64,000 nucleotides of DNA, from assembly GCA_033283165.1 (NCBI GenBank), contig JAWMQL010000002.1:558001-622000 (forward strand). Direction: 5' to 3'. Shown here piece after piece: positions 1 through 9,107 of the stretch. The translations under genes and the position numbers were made by a program. Numbering within the stretch: the stretch's first letter is position 1; every line of letters starts with the position of its first letter. Origin of the DNA: JAWMQL01 sp033283165 (GTDB taxonomy: Bacteria > Pseudomonadota > Gammaproteobacteria > Pseudomonadales > Halieaceae). The notes under the pieces were generated by a model that saw only the letters and a list, made by a program, of their open reading frames with translations, ran no database searches and was not told the DNA's origin.

Positions 1-970
1 CATTGCGCCGCTGTACGGTGTTGCCGCCATCGACGATCAGCACGAAGCTGCCCTGCTGGTCCGCCTGCACTGCCGCCTGGGGCAGGAATAGTCCCTCGAC
101 CAGTTGCGTGTCCTGCAGTATGACCCGCACGTACTGACCGGGCACCAGCAGTCCGTCGGGATTCGGGATGCGGGCCCGGGTCTCCATGGTGCCCGTACTG
201 CGGTCGATACGATTGGCGAAATAATCGATCTTGCCTATCTCGGGATACAGCGTGCCATTGGTAAGCTCCAGGCTGACCTCGATGTTCCTCAAGGCCTCCG
301 GGGCCGGTTTTTCTTTCATGCGGGTCTCCAGCACCCCCACATAGGTGGCCTCGCTGACCTGGAACAGGGCCTCGATCGGGTCGATGCTGACCAGGGTGGT
401 GAGATCGCCGGTGGTGGGCCCGACCAGGTCCCCGACCGAGGCAGTGCTGCGGCCGATGCGACCGGTGATGGGTGCCCGAATGGTGGTAAATCCGAGGTTG
501 ACCTCGGCGCTGGTGATCTGGGCCCGGGCGGACTCTATGCGGGCATCGGCGTCGAGTTTCTTGGCAGTCAGTTCATCCATCTCAGACTGGGAGATGGCAC
601 CCTTGGGCAACAACTCCTGGCCGCGGCTGAAATTACGCTTGGCATTGGCCTGGTTTGCGAGGGCGGCTGCCAGCTCGGCCCTGGCCCGGGCCAGCGCCGC
701 CTCGTATTCGGATGACTCCAGGGTATACAGCACATCGCCGGCCTGCACGACTTCCCCCTCGCGGAAATTACGGGTCAGCAGATAGCCGGTAACACGGGCC
801 TGGATGGCCACGTCGTCCCGGGCCTGCAGCCGCCCCACGTACTCCGACTTGGGCCGGTACGGCTCCAGCGCGACCTCGTCAACCACGACTTCAACCAGCC
901 GGGGTGGCGGCGCTTCCTCGGCACAAGCGGCCAGCAGAGCACTCAGGACAAGGGCGACGAGAGTTCTCAA
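1..970 (-). CDS. RND efflux periplasmic adaptor (HlyD/AcrA family), 3' end outside window
   Basis: Membrane-fusion lipoprotein that would link an inner-membrane RND pump to an outer-membrane channel. About 323 codons are present and the C-terminus runs off the left edge. The N-terminus has a short hydrophobic signal ending in a lipobox (LLAAC). It is followed by the lipoyl half (EVALEPYRPKSEYVGRLQA), an alpha-hairpin with Ala/Arg-rich coiled coil, and the second lipoyl half (IRAPITGRIGRSTASVGD). The start is a TTG at 968-970, chosen because GGAG lies six bases upstream (977-980) and the lipoprotein signal begins there. The RND pump gene is probably the next gene to the left, beyond the window. 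A bidirectional terminator separates it from the cytochrome gene upstream. Confidence 0.88.
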   Translation of the reverse strand, partial: MRTLVALVLSALLAACAEEAPPPRLVEVVVDEVALEPYRPKSEYVGRLQARDDVAIQARVTGYLLTRNFREGEVVQAGDVLYTLESSEYEAALARARAELAAALANQANAKRNFSRGQELLPKGAISQSEMDELTAKKLDADARIESARAQITSAEVNLGFTTIRAPITGRIGRSTASVGDLVGPTTGDLTTLVSIDPIEALFQVSEATYVGVLETRMKEKPAPEALRNIEVSLELTNGTLYPEIGKIDYFANRIDRSTGTMETRARIPNPDGLLVPGQYVRVILQDTQLVEGLFLPQAAVQADQQGSFVLIVDGGNTVQRRN

Positions 971-1020
971 GTGAATCTCCGGAGCGGAAGTAACCCTACT
1001 TTAGCAGGTTCCAGAATGAA

Positions 1021-1051
1021 AAAAGCCGCGGCGCGGTGCGCCACGGCTTTT
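1021..1051 (-). terminator. Rho-independent terminator of the cytochrome c5 gene
   Basis: Twelve-base arms (AAAAGCCGCGGC at 1021-1032 and GCCACGGCTTTT at 1040-1051) flank a seven-base loop, with one G/T position in the stem. Reading the minus strand, the hairpin ends in a T run. It lies 17 bases after the cytochrome stop codon and about 50 bases before the adaptor start. Confidence 0.85.
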
Positions 1052-1067
1052 CGGGGTGATGCCGGCC

Positions 1068-1490
1068 TTACTGGCTGCCGGCGACCATGTAATCGACCGC
1101 CGCCATGATTTCCTCGTCGGAGCAGTTCATGCACCCGCCTTTGGCGATCATGCCGGTGCCCGGGACACCGTTGAGGCCGCTGGCGTGCAGGGCATCCGAG
1201 CCCTTGGCAATCCGCTCGGCCCAGGCGGCGACGTCACCCAGTTTTGGTGCGCCGCCGGCACCGGTGCTGTGGCAGGCCATGCAGGCGCCGTTATAGACCT
1301 CTTCCCCGGAACGGGGCCCGGCACTGGCGGAAGCGGCAGCGCCACCGCAGCTGCTGTCGCCCTCCAGGCACACCTCGCCGACGGGCTTGATGCGCTCCTC
1401 GATCTCGGCCCTGGCGGCGTCACTGTAGTCCTGGGCGGAGGCGGCCATGGCCAGAAGCATGGCAAAAATGCTGAATATGCGGATAGTCAC
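1068..1490 (-). CDS. Cytochrome c5-like monoheme c-type cytochrome
   Basis: Small periplasmic electron carrier of 140 residues. A signal peptide (about residues 1-19, cleaving after ASA) is followed by a linker and one class I cytochrome c domain. The heme site is CMACH. The axial methionine is in GTGMIAKGG, and a second cysteine pair (GGCMNC) is typical of the cytochrome c5 group, where it forms a disulfide. Cytochrome c5 proteins usually donate electrons to terminal oxidases or nitrite and peroxide reductases; the partner here is not evident. The gene stands alone, divergent from the GST gene, with its own terminator. Confidence 0.88.
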   Translation of the reverse strand: MTIRIFSIFAMLLAMAASAQDYSDAARAEIEERIKPVGEVCLEGDSSCGGAAASASAGPRSGEEVYNGACMACHSTGAGGAPKLGDVAAWAERIAKGSDALHASGLNGVPGTGMIAKGGCMNCSDEEIMAAVDYMVAGSQ

Positions 1491-1664
1491 TTGGGGGTCC
1501 CCTTTCGTTACCGGCGCGCATTATAGCCACTATTTCACCCCGGGAAAACTCGCCCCGGCGCGACCCGGAGCCGACTTTTGATCTCCCTCACTGGCAGCCC
1601 GGGTTCAAAAGTTCTAATCTGGTACGACTCGTTTCACCCGCCTGACCGGAGCAACTGACTTGCC

Positions 1665-2285
1665 ATGAAGCTTTACACCTACGACCCCGCGCCCAATCCC
1701 CGCCGCCTGCGACTGTTTATGGACTACAAGGGGATCGAAATCGAGACCGTGCAACTGGACCTGATGAACAAGGAGCAATTCAGCGAGAAATACCGGGAAA
1801 TCAACCCCCAGAGTACCGTGCCTGCCCTGGTGCTGGACGACGGTACCGTGTTGCCCGAGGTCATCGGCGCCTGCGTGTACCTCGAGGAGTTGCACCCGGA
1901 GAGGCCCCTGCTCGGCACCACCCCGCTGGAAAAAGCACTGGTGTTCTCGGAAGACCATGCCCTGTTCAATACGGCCTTCGCGGCCGTCGCCGAGTCCTTC
2001 CGCAACAGCACGCCGGGGTTCAAGGGCCGTGCCCTGCCGGGACCGCAGCCGATCGAGCAGATCGAGGCGCTGGTGGAACGGGGCCGCACCCGCCTGTCCT
2101 TTTACTGGGAGCAACTGGACCAGCGCCTGGCGGAACGCGACTGGCTGGTGGGCGACGCTATCACCTTCGCCGATATCGACCTGCTGGTATACTGCGAATT
2201 CGCCGGCTGGATCAAGGCCGCCCCGGGAGAGGAATTGCCCCACCTGGTGGCCCACAGCGAGCGGGTACGGCAGGCCGTCGCCTGA
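1665..2285 (+). CDS. Glutathione S-transferase family protein
   Basis: A 206-residue cytosolic GST. The N-terminal thioredoxin-like domain (about 1-77) contains the cis-proline segment STVPAL (P53). The all-helical C-terminal domain (about 85-200) contains the conserved helix-6 N-cap region ITFADIDLL. The residue after the glutathione-contacting Glu is Val (E65-V66) where most family members have Ser, so glutathione binding may be altered. The gene is 22 bases upstream of the LolA-like gene on the same strand and may share its transcript, although its function does not obviously fit that operon. The substrate cannot be deduced. Confidence 0.88.
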   Translation: MKLYTYDPAPNPRRLRLFMDYKGIEIETVQLDLMNKEQFSEKYREINPQSTVPALVLDDGTVLPEVIGACVYLEELHPERPLLGTTPLEKALVFSEDHALFNTAFAAVAESFRNSTPGFKGRALPGPQPIEQIEALVERGRTRLSFYWEQLDQRLAERDWLVGDAITFADIDLLVYCEFAGWIKAAPGEELPHLVAHSERVRQAVA

Positions 2286-2307
2286 TTCCGGGCCGGGGGG
2301 CAGTTCC

Positions 2308-3054
2308 ATGACCCGCTTGTTCACGGCGCTGGTCCTGTGCGGCTGCGCGATGGCGGCGGCCGCCCAGCCGGCTCCAAGAGACCTGATAGAGAAGGCCATG
2401 GAGCACTGGCGCGGGCTCACGTCGATCAGCGAGATGACCATGGTCATCCACCGCCCGGACTGGGAGCGCACCATGTCGATGCGCAGTTGGACCAAGGGCG
2501 ACAAGCATTCCCTGGTACGGGTGACCGCACCGAGCAAGGACGCCGGCAGCGGCACCCTGCTGATCGACAACGCCATGTGGACCTTCACCCCCAAGATCAA
2601 CCGGGTCATCAAGGTGCCCTCCTCCATGATGAGCCAGAGCTGGATGGGATCGGACCTGTCCAACAAGGACATCAGCAAGTCCACCGATATCATCGACCAG
2701 TATGACCACAGCCTGCTGGCAACCCGGGAGGAAGACGGCCACACCCTGTACACGCTGGAGTCCATTCCCCACGAGGAGGCGGCCGTGGTCTGGGGCAAGG
2801 AAGTCACGGTGATTCGCGACGACTACGTGATGGTGGAGCAGCAGTTCTGGGACCAGGATGGGCAGTTGGTCAAGACCCTCAGGGCCTCGGAAGTGCGGGA
2901 GATGGGTGGCCGAACGGTGGCCACCGTGATGCGCATGCAGGAGGTCGACACCCCCGATGAGTGGACCGAGATTCGCATCGACGAGGCGGCGTTCGACGCC
3001 GACGTCCCCGACAACCTGTTCACCCTGTCCAACCTGAGAAACCCGCGCCAGTGA
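2308..3054 (+). CDS. LolA-like outer-membrane lipoprotein-sorting family protein
   Basis: A 248-residue exported protein with a signal peptide ending near AAAAQPA. The mature part matches the LolA-like fold family often annotated as outer membrane lipoprotein-sorting protein: an early helix (LIEKAMEHWRG), then a run of beta strands including TFTPKINRVIKVP and the SMMSQSWMGSD segment. Such proteins form an open hydrophobic half-barrel and are thought to carry lipids or lipoproteins across the periplasm. The start at 2308 follows a G-rich Shine-Dalgarno. The stop overlaps the GTG of the next gene (GTGA), so it is probably translationally coupled to the FtsX permeases. This is not canonical LolA, which is shorter and unlinked to permeases; the cargo is unknown. 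Confidence 0.82.
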   Translation: MTRLFTALVLCGCAMAAAAQPAPRDLIEKAMEHWRGLTSISEMTMVIHRPDWERTMSMRSWTKGDKHSLVRVTAPSKDAGSGTLLIDNAMWTFTPKINRVIKVPSSMMSQSWMGSDLSNKDISKSTDIIDQYDHSLLATREEDGHTLYTLESIPHEEAAVVWGKEVTVIRDDYVMVEQQFWDQDGQLVKTLRASEVREMGGRTVATVMRMQEVDTPDEWTEIRIDEAAFDADVPDNLFTLSNLRNPRQ

Positions 3055-4277
3055 ACGTGACCGGGCGCCTGGCGTGGCGCAACCTGTGGCGTCACCGCCG
3101 CCGGACCTGGCTGACCGTGGGCGCCATGGTGTTCTGCAATGCCCTGCTGGTTTTCATGATCTCGTTCCAGTTTGGCAGCTACGGCATGATGATCGACGCC
3201 ACCCTGTCGATCATGACCGGTCACCTGCAGGTCCAGCACAAGAACTACAACGCCGATCCGCGCATGCGCTACACGGTGCCCGACGGACTGTCCCTGGCGC
3301 GGCAGTTGCGACAGCAGACCGGGCTGGAGTCCATGGCCGCGCGCGGCACGGCTTTCGCCCTGGCCTCCAGCGCAGAGCGTTCCTTCGGGATCCAGATCAC
3401 CGGGGTGGAACCGGACCACGAGCCACTGGTATCCAACCTGCCGGGCCTGGTGCGCCAGGGGCGCTACCTGGAGGGACTGACGACCGAGGAGATCGTGGTC
3501 GGTTCGGTACTGGCGCGCAACCTCAAGGTGGAGGTCGGTGACGAACTGACCTTCCTGGGCAGTGGCCGCGACGGCTCCTTCGCGGCAGGCATCGTCACCG
3601 TGGTCGGCATCATCAACAGCGGCAACGCTGACCTGGACCGGGTTATCGCCCAGGTGCCGCTGGGTTATTTCCAGGACAGTTTCGCCATGGGCGGTGCGGT
3701 GCACAACATCGCCGCCTGGGTCGAAGACCTGGCCGCGGTGCAACCTATGAAAAAGCGGCTGCAGGCGCTGGTCGCCGACCCGGACCTGGTGGTACTCGAC
3801 TGGGACCAGTTGCAGCCGGGCCTGCGCCAGGCCATCACGGCCGACATCACCAGTGGCTTCGTCATGTACGCGGTCCTGATCGTGCTGGTCGCATTCAGCG
3901 TACTCAACACCCAGCTCATGTCCGTGCTGGAGCGGACCCGGGAATTCGGCGTCATGATGTCCCTGGGACTGCGGCCGGGTACGCTCGGCCGGCTGGTGCT
4001 GCTGGAAACCGCGGTCATGTCGCTGCTTGGACTGGTGCTGGGCGCCCTGCTGGGCATCGTGATCACCCTCTATTTCCAGGTGTATGGCTTTTATATACCG
4101 GGCATGGAAGAGGCCATGGCTCAGTACAACCTGCCGGGTCGCCTGTATCCGCATATCAGCCTGCTCAGCGTGATTCTCGGCCCCTCGGTGGTCTTTATCG
4201 GGGGCATGCTCGCCGCCATCTACCCGTCCCTGCGCCTGTACCGCCTGGAACCGGTGCAGGCGATGAGGGCGGCCTGA
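3051..4277 (+). CDS. FtsX-type ABC transporter permease (first of pair)
   Basis: A 408-residue MacB/LolC-type permease. One transmembrane helix near the N-terminus follows the motif RLAWRNLWRHRRRTW. A periplasmic domain spans roughly residues 45-270. Three C-terminal helices carry the FtsX signature near ERTREFGVMMSLGLRPG, the coupling-helix region that contacts the ATPase. The GTG start at 3051 was chosen because it overlaps the preceding stop by four bases and matches the N-terminus of its paralog downstream. Its stop overlaps the next ATG (TGATG). With the second permease and the ATPase it should form a heterodimeric type VII ABC complex that uses ATP for periplasmic work rather than import. 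Confidence 0.9.
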   Translation: MNVTGRLAWRNLWRHRRRTWLTVGAMVFCNALLVFMISFQFGSYGMMIDATLSIMTGHLQVQHKNYNADPRMRYTVPDGLSLARQLRQQTGLESMAARGTAFALASSAERSFGIQITGVEPDHEPLVSNLPGLVRQGRYLEGLTTEEIVVGSVLARNLKVEVGDELTFLGSGRDGSFAAGIVTVVGIINSGNADLDRVIAQVPLGYFQDSFAMGGAVHNIAAWVEDLAAVQPMKKRLQALVADPDLVVLDWDQLQPGLRQAITADITSGFVMYAVLIVLVAFSVLNTQLMSVLERTREFGVMMSLGLRPGTLGRLVLLETAVMSLLGLVLGALLGIVITLYFQVYGFYIPGMEEAMAQYNLPGRLYPHISLLSVILGPSVVFIGGMLAAIYPSLRLYRLEPVQAMRAA

Positions 4278-5521
4278 TGGCCGACGGCTACGCACCCACC
4301 ATGCGCGTCCTGGCCGTCCTGGCCTGGCGCAACCTGTGGCGCAACTACCGCCGCACCCTGATCATGCTGGCCGCCATTGTGGTCGGCGTCTGGGCCATGA
4401 TCCTGTTCAGCGCCATGATGCGCGGCATGCTGGACGAGATGGTCGCCGGCGGCCTGCGCGTACTGCCGGGCGAGGCGCAGATTCACCACAGCGGCTACCG
4501 CGACGACCCCAGCGTCGCGAACAGCATGGACGCCCCCGCCGGGGCCCTGCGGAACACCCTCGACAGCCCACCCATCCAGGCCTGGACCAGCCGGGTCAAG
4601 GTCCCGGGCATGGTGGTCAGCGAACGCGACAGCCGCGGCGTGGTGCTGTTGGGCGTTGAACCGGAAGGAGAAATCGCCCTGGGATTCCAGCCGGACAAGA
4701 TCGTCGAGGGCCGCTTCCTGGAGTCTGCCGAAGACGATGGGCTGGTGATTGGTCGCAAGCTGGCGGAGCGGCTCGAGACTGACCTCGGCAAGCGCGTCGT
4801 CATCATGTCCCAGGACCCGGACAACGAGGTCGCAGAGCGCGGCGTCCGGGTGGTCGGCGTCTATACGGCGCGGCTGCAGGGTACCGAGGAAACCTATGCC
4901 TATATCGGCCGCCAGGTTCTGCAGGACCTGCTGGGTATCGGCGACCAGGTGTCCGAGGTTGCCATCACGGCTGGCGACTACCTGCAGGTGAATCAGTGGC
5001 TGCCGGCCGTGGCGGAGGCCGCCGGGCCAGAACTGGAAACCCTGCCCTGGACCCGCCTGGACGGGTATCTCGACAGCATGCTCAGGGTGCAGGGCAACAT
5101 GAACGTGGTGTTCATGGTCGTCATTTTCCTGGCGCTGTCCTTCGGCCTGGTCAACACCCTGGTCATGGCCGTGTTCGAGCGGGTGCGCGAGATCGGCCTG
5201 ATGATGTCGCTGGGCATGCGGCCGCGCTGGATCATGTACCAGGTATTGCTGGAGAGTCTGATCCTGCTGACCCTCGGCCTGCTGGTGGGCAATATATTGG
5301 CGCTCGTCACCATCCTGCCCCTGGAGAGCGGTATCGACATCTCCGTCGTGGCCGAGGGCATGGAGATGGCTGGTATGGGTACTACCCTGTACCCCGCGCT
5401 GGCGGTTGCCGACATGCTGATGTCCACGGTCGTGGTTATCGTACTGGGACTGCTGGCCAGCCTGCTGCCGGCGTGGCGCGCCTCGCGCCTCGACCCGGTG
5501 CGGGCAATGGCGAGAACCTGA
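4277..5521 (+). CDS. FtsX-type ABC transporter permease (second of pair)
   Basis: A 414-residue paralog of the preceding permease, with the same N-terminal block (LAWRNLWRNYRRTL) and C-terminal block (ERVREIGLMMSLGMRPRW). The four-helix topology has a large periplasmic domain between TM1 and TM2. Two different FtsX permeases with one ATPase is the arrangement of LolCDE, in which the heterodimer extracts lipoproteins from the inner membrane. The periplasmic domains of this pair differ considerably from each other. The ATPase gene starts 15 bases downstream, so the genes form one transcription unit. Confidence 0.9.
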   Translation: MADGYAPTMRVLAVLAWRNLWRNYRRTLIMLAAIVVGVWAMILFSAMMRGMLDEMVAGGLRVLPGEAQIHHSGYRDDPSVANSMDAPAGALRNTLDSPPIQAWTSRVKVPGMVVSERDSRGVVLLGVEPEGEIALGFQPDKIVEGRFLESAEDDGLVIGRKLAERLETDLGKRVVIMSQDPDNEVAERGVRVVGVYTARLQGTEETYAYIGRQVLQDLLGIGDQVSEVAITAGDYLQVNQWLPAVAEAAGPELETLPWTRLDGYLDSMLRVQGNMNVVFMVVIFLALSFGLVNTLVMAVFERVREIGLMMSLGMRPRWIMYQVLLESLILLTLGLLVGNILALVTILPLESGIDISVVAEGMEMAGMGTTLYPALAVADMLMSTVVVIVLGLLASLLPAWRASRLDPVRAMART

Positions 5522-5536
5522 GGAGAATCCATAACA

Positions 5537-6232
5537 ATGACGGCGATTGCCTGTAAAGACCTGTGCAAGACCTTTACCCAGGGCGAACAGACCATCACCG
5601 GCCTGGACCGGGTCAGTATCAACGTCGCGCCAGGCGAATTTGTCTGCCTGTCCGGTCCCTCCGGCTCCGGCAAGACCACCCTGCTGAACGCCATGGGCGG
5701 GCTGGACAGCCCGGACAGCGGCGAGATCCGGGTGGGTGACCGGCGCGTGGACCAGCTCGACAAATCCGAACGCGCCGATATGCGCCTGCACAATATCGGC
5801 TTCGTCTTCCAGGCCTATAACCTGATTCCGGTGCTGACCGCGCGGGAAAACATCGAGTTCGTCATGCACGTGCAGGGTGTGCCGGCCTCCGAGCGACGAG
5901 ACAAATCCAGCGCCATCCTCGAGGAAGTGGGCCTGTCCGGCCTGGGCGACCGGCTGCCGGCGCAGCTGTCCGGCGGCCAGCAGCAACGGGTGGCTGTGGC
6001 CCGCGCCATCGTCAGCAACCCGACCCTGGTGCTGGCGGACGAGCCGACCGCCAACCTGGATTCCCACTCCGCTGAGCAGTTGATGGAGCTGTTCGTGGCG
6101 CTCAATCGCGAGCGCGGCATCACCTTCGTTATCGCCACCCACGACGTCCGGGTCATGGCCTACTGTCGCCGGCTGATCCGCATGGTGGACGGCAGGATCG
6201 TCGCCGACGAGACCCAGCCGGGCATCGGCTGA
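5537..6232 (+). CDS. ABC transporter ATP-binding protein (LolD/MacB type)
   Basis: A 231-residue nucleotide-binding subunit with all motifs intact: Walker A GPSGSGKT (40-47), Q-loop Q92, signature LSGGQQQ (144-150), Walker B LVLADEP (164-170) and H-loop H202. Length and spacing match the LolD/MacB/FtsE subclass that pairs with FtsX-type permeases. It would power the two permeases encoded immediately upstream. Its stop codon overlaps the ATG of the beta-barrel gene (TGATG), which ties that outer-membrane protein to the transporter. Confidence 0.93.
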   Translation: MTAIACKDLCKTFTQGEQTITGLDRVSINVAPGEFVCLSGPSGSGKTTLLNAMGGLDSPDSGEIRVGDRRVDQLDKSERADMRLHNIGFVFQAYNLIPVLTARENIEFVMHVQGVPASERRDKSSAILEEVGLSGLGDRLPAQLSGGQQQRVAVARAIVSNPTLVLADEPTANLDSHSAEQLMELFVALNRERGITFVIATHDVRVMAYCRRLIRMVDGRIVADETQPGIG

Positions 6233-7479
6233 TGCGTGGGATAGCGTGCCTGGTTTACCTGGCCGGCGTGCTGGCTCTGCCGGCCCAGGCCCAGCTGCTG
6301 GACTTCAAAAGCGGTCACCTCAAGGGCCAGTACCTGCTGGGCACCTACCCCGATGACAGCCTGTTGCGCGATCTGCTCGGCACACCCACGCACGACCTGA
6401 ACAGCGACCTGCGCCTGCTGGCAGCGGGTAACAGGGGGCGCTGGAGCTGGCAGGCCGACTACCAGGCGATCCTGCGCAGCGGCGACACCCTGGAGTTGGA
6501 CCAGGCGCTGGGGGACAATTTCCTGGTGCCGGGGGCCGTGCCCGACGACGACCGGCGCCTGATGGACCTGACCCACGTGATTTCCGAGAACGGCGACCGC
6601 GTCCTGGCGCACCGCCTCGACCGCCTGCACCTGGGCTACACCGGCGACAAGACCGTACTCAGGATCGGCCGCCAGGCCGTCAGCTGGGGCAACGGCCTGA
6701 TCTACAACCCGGTAGACTTTTTCAACCCTTTCGACCCCGCCGCGGTGGACCGGGAATACAAGAGCGGGGACGACCTGCTGTACGGCCAGTACCTGCAGGA
6801 CAACGGCAACGACTGGCAGCTGGTCCACGTGTGGCGCCGCAATGACGACGGCGACGTGGACCGCGGGGTGAACACCTCTGCGCTGAAGTACCACGCCTTC
6901 GTCGGCGCGCAGGAGCTGGATATCCTGTTGGCCAGGCACTACGAGGACGACATCGCCACCCTCGGCGGCATCACCAGCCTCGGCGGCGCCATACTGCGCG
7001 GCGACCTGGTGATTACGGACACCGAAAATGACACCTACATCAGCGCGGTAGCCAACTACAGCTACAGCTGGACTGCCTGGAACAGGAACATGAGCGGAAT
7101 CGTGGAGTACTTCTACAACGACATGGGCCTGCGCGAGGAAGACTACGACGAGCTGCCACGGCAGGCCGACCTGCTTGACCGCCTGACCCGGGGCGAGCTG
7201 TTCACCATCGGTCGCCACTACCTCGCCGGCGGGGTGACCGTGGAGATGACCCCATTGATCAACCTCACACCCAATGCCTTTGTCAACCTGGGCGACGGCT
7301 CGGGACTGGCCCAGATCGTGCTGAACTGGGACCTGGAGCAGAACCTGCAACTGATTGCCGCCCTCAACCTCCCCTTCGGCAGCAAGGGCAGCGAATTTGG
7401 CGGTCTGGACAGCGGCGTGGACGACCTGCAGCTCAGCAGCGGACCGGCCCTGTTCGCGCAACTCGCCCTGTATTTCTGA
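6232..7479 (+). CDS. Outer-membrane beta-barrel protein linked to the Lol-like ABC operon
   Basis: A 415-residue protein with a signal peptide (cleavage near LPAQA) and a mature region of alternating polar and hydrophobic strands. It contains the block LRIGRQAVSWGNGLIYNPVD, seen in DUF1302-like and alginate-porin-like barrels. It ends in ALYF, the C-terminal aromatic that BamA recognises. It overlaps the ATPase gene by one base and is the last gene of the operon. Family assignment beyond outer-membrane barrel is uncertain. By context it may be the acceptor or exit point for whatever the LolA-like carrier and ABC complex move. Confidence 0.75.
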   Translation: MRGIACLVYLAGVLALPAQAQLLDFKSGHLKGQYLLGTYPDDSLLRDLLGTPTHDLNSDLRLLAAGNRGRWSWQADYQAILRSGDTLELDQALGDNFLVPGAVPDDDRRLMDLTHVISENGDRVLAHRLDRLHLGYTGDKTVLRIGRQAVSWGNGLIYNPVDFFNPFDPAAVDREYKSGDDLLYGQYLQDNGNDWQLVHVWRRNDDGDVDRGVNTSALKYHAFVGAQELDILLARHYEDDIATLGGITSLGGAILRGDLVITDTENDTYISAVANYSYSWTAWNRNMSGIVEYFYNDMGLREEDYDELPRQADLLDRLTRGELFTIGRHYLAGGVTVEMTPLINLTPNAFVNLGDGSGLAQIVLNWDLEQNLQLIAALNLPFGSKGSEFGGLDSGVDDLQLSSGPALFAQLALYF

Positions 7480-7553
7480 GCGGGCACACGGGATGTGGCT
7501 GGCCGCCACCGAGCCTGTATAGAATGCGCGGGTGTCTTCCTGACGGAGTATCC

Positions 7554-8561
7554 ATGGCCGGGCTTTTTCGTGCACAGATGATGTTGCTCCTGGCGCTGTC
7601 GGCAGGCTGTGGCGAGTCGGGCCCGGACGCGGCCCGGGCGGAATACCTGGTCCGCCTCGGGCGCACCCTGTCGGTGGATGTCGCGGAACCCAGGCCGCCC
7701 TCCCTGGTCCCGACACCGCGTCCGGGGCAGCTGCGCCTGGACCTGGCGTCGCCGGGCATCGATACCCTCGATTTCCTGCAACTTGGCGGCTGCGCGCTGC
7801 AGGTGAATATAGGCCGGCGCAACAGCAGCCTGGGACGCCTGGCGAAGGACTCCCAGCGCCTGCTGCTGGACCTGGAGTACCTGCGGCTGGCTCCCGACTG
7901 TGTCAGCCTGCAGCGCGAAAGAGGCAACCGCGAGCTGGCGGACTCCCTGGAACAGGCCCGGCAGCAGAAACAACGGCAGCTTCCGGCCCGTATTTTCAAC
8001 GCCACCCTGGGTGGCGAGGAATACCTGGAGTTCTGGCGCTCTGCCACCCCGTCAACCCACTATCCGGCCGACACCTCCACCCGGGTGATCGCCGCCCTGG
8101 ATGCGATCAACACCCGGGTCGAGCGCTGGCTGGCCGCGGACTATCGAGCCGATAACCGGGAATTTGAAATCCTGCTGAGCGAGGTGCGCAAGGGAGACGG
8201 CGGTGCCCTGCTGTCTACCCTGGGCCGGCAGGCGGCCAGCCTGGCGGCGGCCGATCGCATGTTGGCTGCGCGCGGCCCGCTCTGCGCCTCGGGCCTGCAG
8301 CCGGAGGCGGCGAACATTCTTCGTAACGTGATCAGGCGTTTCTTTATCGACGGCATCCAGCCCCATGCCGCAGCACTGAACACCCGCAGGCACCAGTTGC
8401 TGCCGCCGGTCAGTGCGCTTGAAGAACTGCTTTCCGGGGCCCTGCCGGACGGCTACAGGCAATGGCGGGCACAGCGCTCCGCCCTGTTGAATGATTACAG
8501 CGAGGCCCCCCGACGGCACGTGGCACAGCTGCAGCAGGCGCTCACCGGCTGCAATGTCTGA
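7554..8561 (+). CDS. DUF3080-type lipoprotein
   Basis: A 335-residue predicted lipoprotein (signal ending in LSAGC). The mature sequence contains the block IGRRNSSLGRLAKDSQRLL that I associate with the gammaproteobacterial DUF3080 family. No catalytic motif is visible and the function is unknown. An in-frame ATG 30 bases upstream exists, but the start at 7554 has GGAG five to six bases ahead and places the signal peptide at the N-terminus. It follows the barrel gene by 74 bases on the same strand and might be co-transcribed. Confidence 0.78.
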   Translation: MAGLFRAQMMLLLALSAGCGESGPDAARAEYLVRLGRTLSVDVAEPRPPSLVPTPRPGQLRLDLASPGIDTLDFLQLGGCALQVNIGRRNSSLGRLAKDSQRLLLDLEYLRLAPDCVSLQRERGNRELADSLEQARQQKQRQLPARIFNATLGGEEYLEFWRSATPSTHYPADTSTRVIAALDAINTRVERWLAADYRADNREFEILLSEVRKGDGGALLSTLGRQAASLAAADRMLAARGPLCASGLQPEAANILRNVIRRFFIDGIQPHAAALNTRRHQLLPPVSALEELLSGALPDGYRQWRAQRSALLNDYSEAPRRHVAQLQQALTGCNV

Positions 8562-8597
8562 GCAGCAGCCGGATGCGGGAGTGGTGCTCAGGGCAGC

Positions 8598-8951
8598 CTA
8601 TCGCAAGCGCTTCATGATGGCGTAAAAATAGTCCTGGTCGGAGGCCGCATTGACCAACACCCACCCCTGGCTGTTCATGTAGTTCAGGGCGTCCACCGGT
8701 GAGTCAAAAGCGATCACCTGGCCATCATCGTCGCGCAGCAGGTCCTTGTTCCTGATACTCCACTGGAAGGCCTGGCCGAAATCCACCTCAACTTTCCACT
8801 TGGTACTGAACGCCTTGCCGACGGCGGTAATGGCCAGGTATTCCTCGGTCTGGTTGGCGTAGGCCTCGGTATCCTGGGCACGGACCTGCATAACCGGGAC
8901 GCCCAACAGTAGGGCAAAAGTCAACGTCGCCAGGATGCTGTGATACGTCAT
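8598..8951 (-). CDS. Small exported protein of unknown function
   Basis: A 117-residue protein with a clear signal peptide (about 1-25, ending VRAQD) and a mature domain of about 90 residues. The domain has a mixed alpha/beta pattern and ends in YFYAIMKRLR. I do not recognise the family. The start is supported by AAAGGAG ahead of the ATG at 8949-8951. The gene is convergent with the DUF3080 gene and divergent from the DUF4136 lipoprotein gene. Confidence 0.65.
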   Translation of the reverse strand: MTYHSILATLTFALLLGVPVMQVRAQDTEAYANQTEEYLAITAVGKAFSTKWKVEVDFGQAFQWSIRNKDLLRDDDGQVIAFDSPVDALNYMNSQGWVLVNAASDQDYFYAIMKRLR

Positions 8952-9107
8952 AAGTCACTCCTTTGGTTAAGACCGGAATACGCTGTATCAATATACCAGC
9001 ATGGCCTGGGCGGTTACCTTCCCGGGACCATTTCGAGGCCACTGTCGATAGCCCTCCCTCCCGGGTTTGGCTACACTGGGGAAGAATCGATACACGATGG
9101 AAGCTCT

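Noticed and set aside
4220..6142. Long open frame on the minus strand across the FtsX and ATPase genes (and similar ones at 2823-4295, 6160-7716, 30816-32588, 44518-47010, 60099-62003 upstream part)
   Set aside because: High GC makes antisense frames open. They have no recognisable domains, are His/Gln/Gly-rich and lie opposite well-supported genes.
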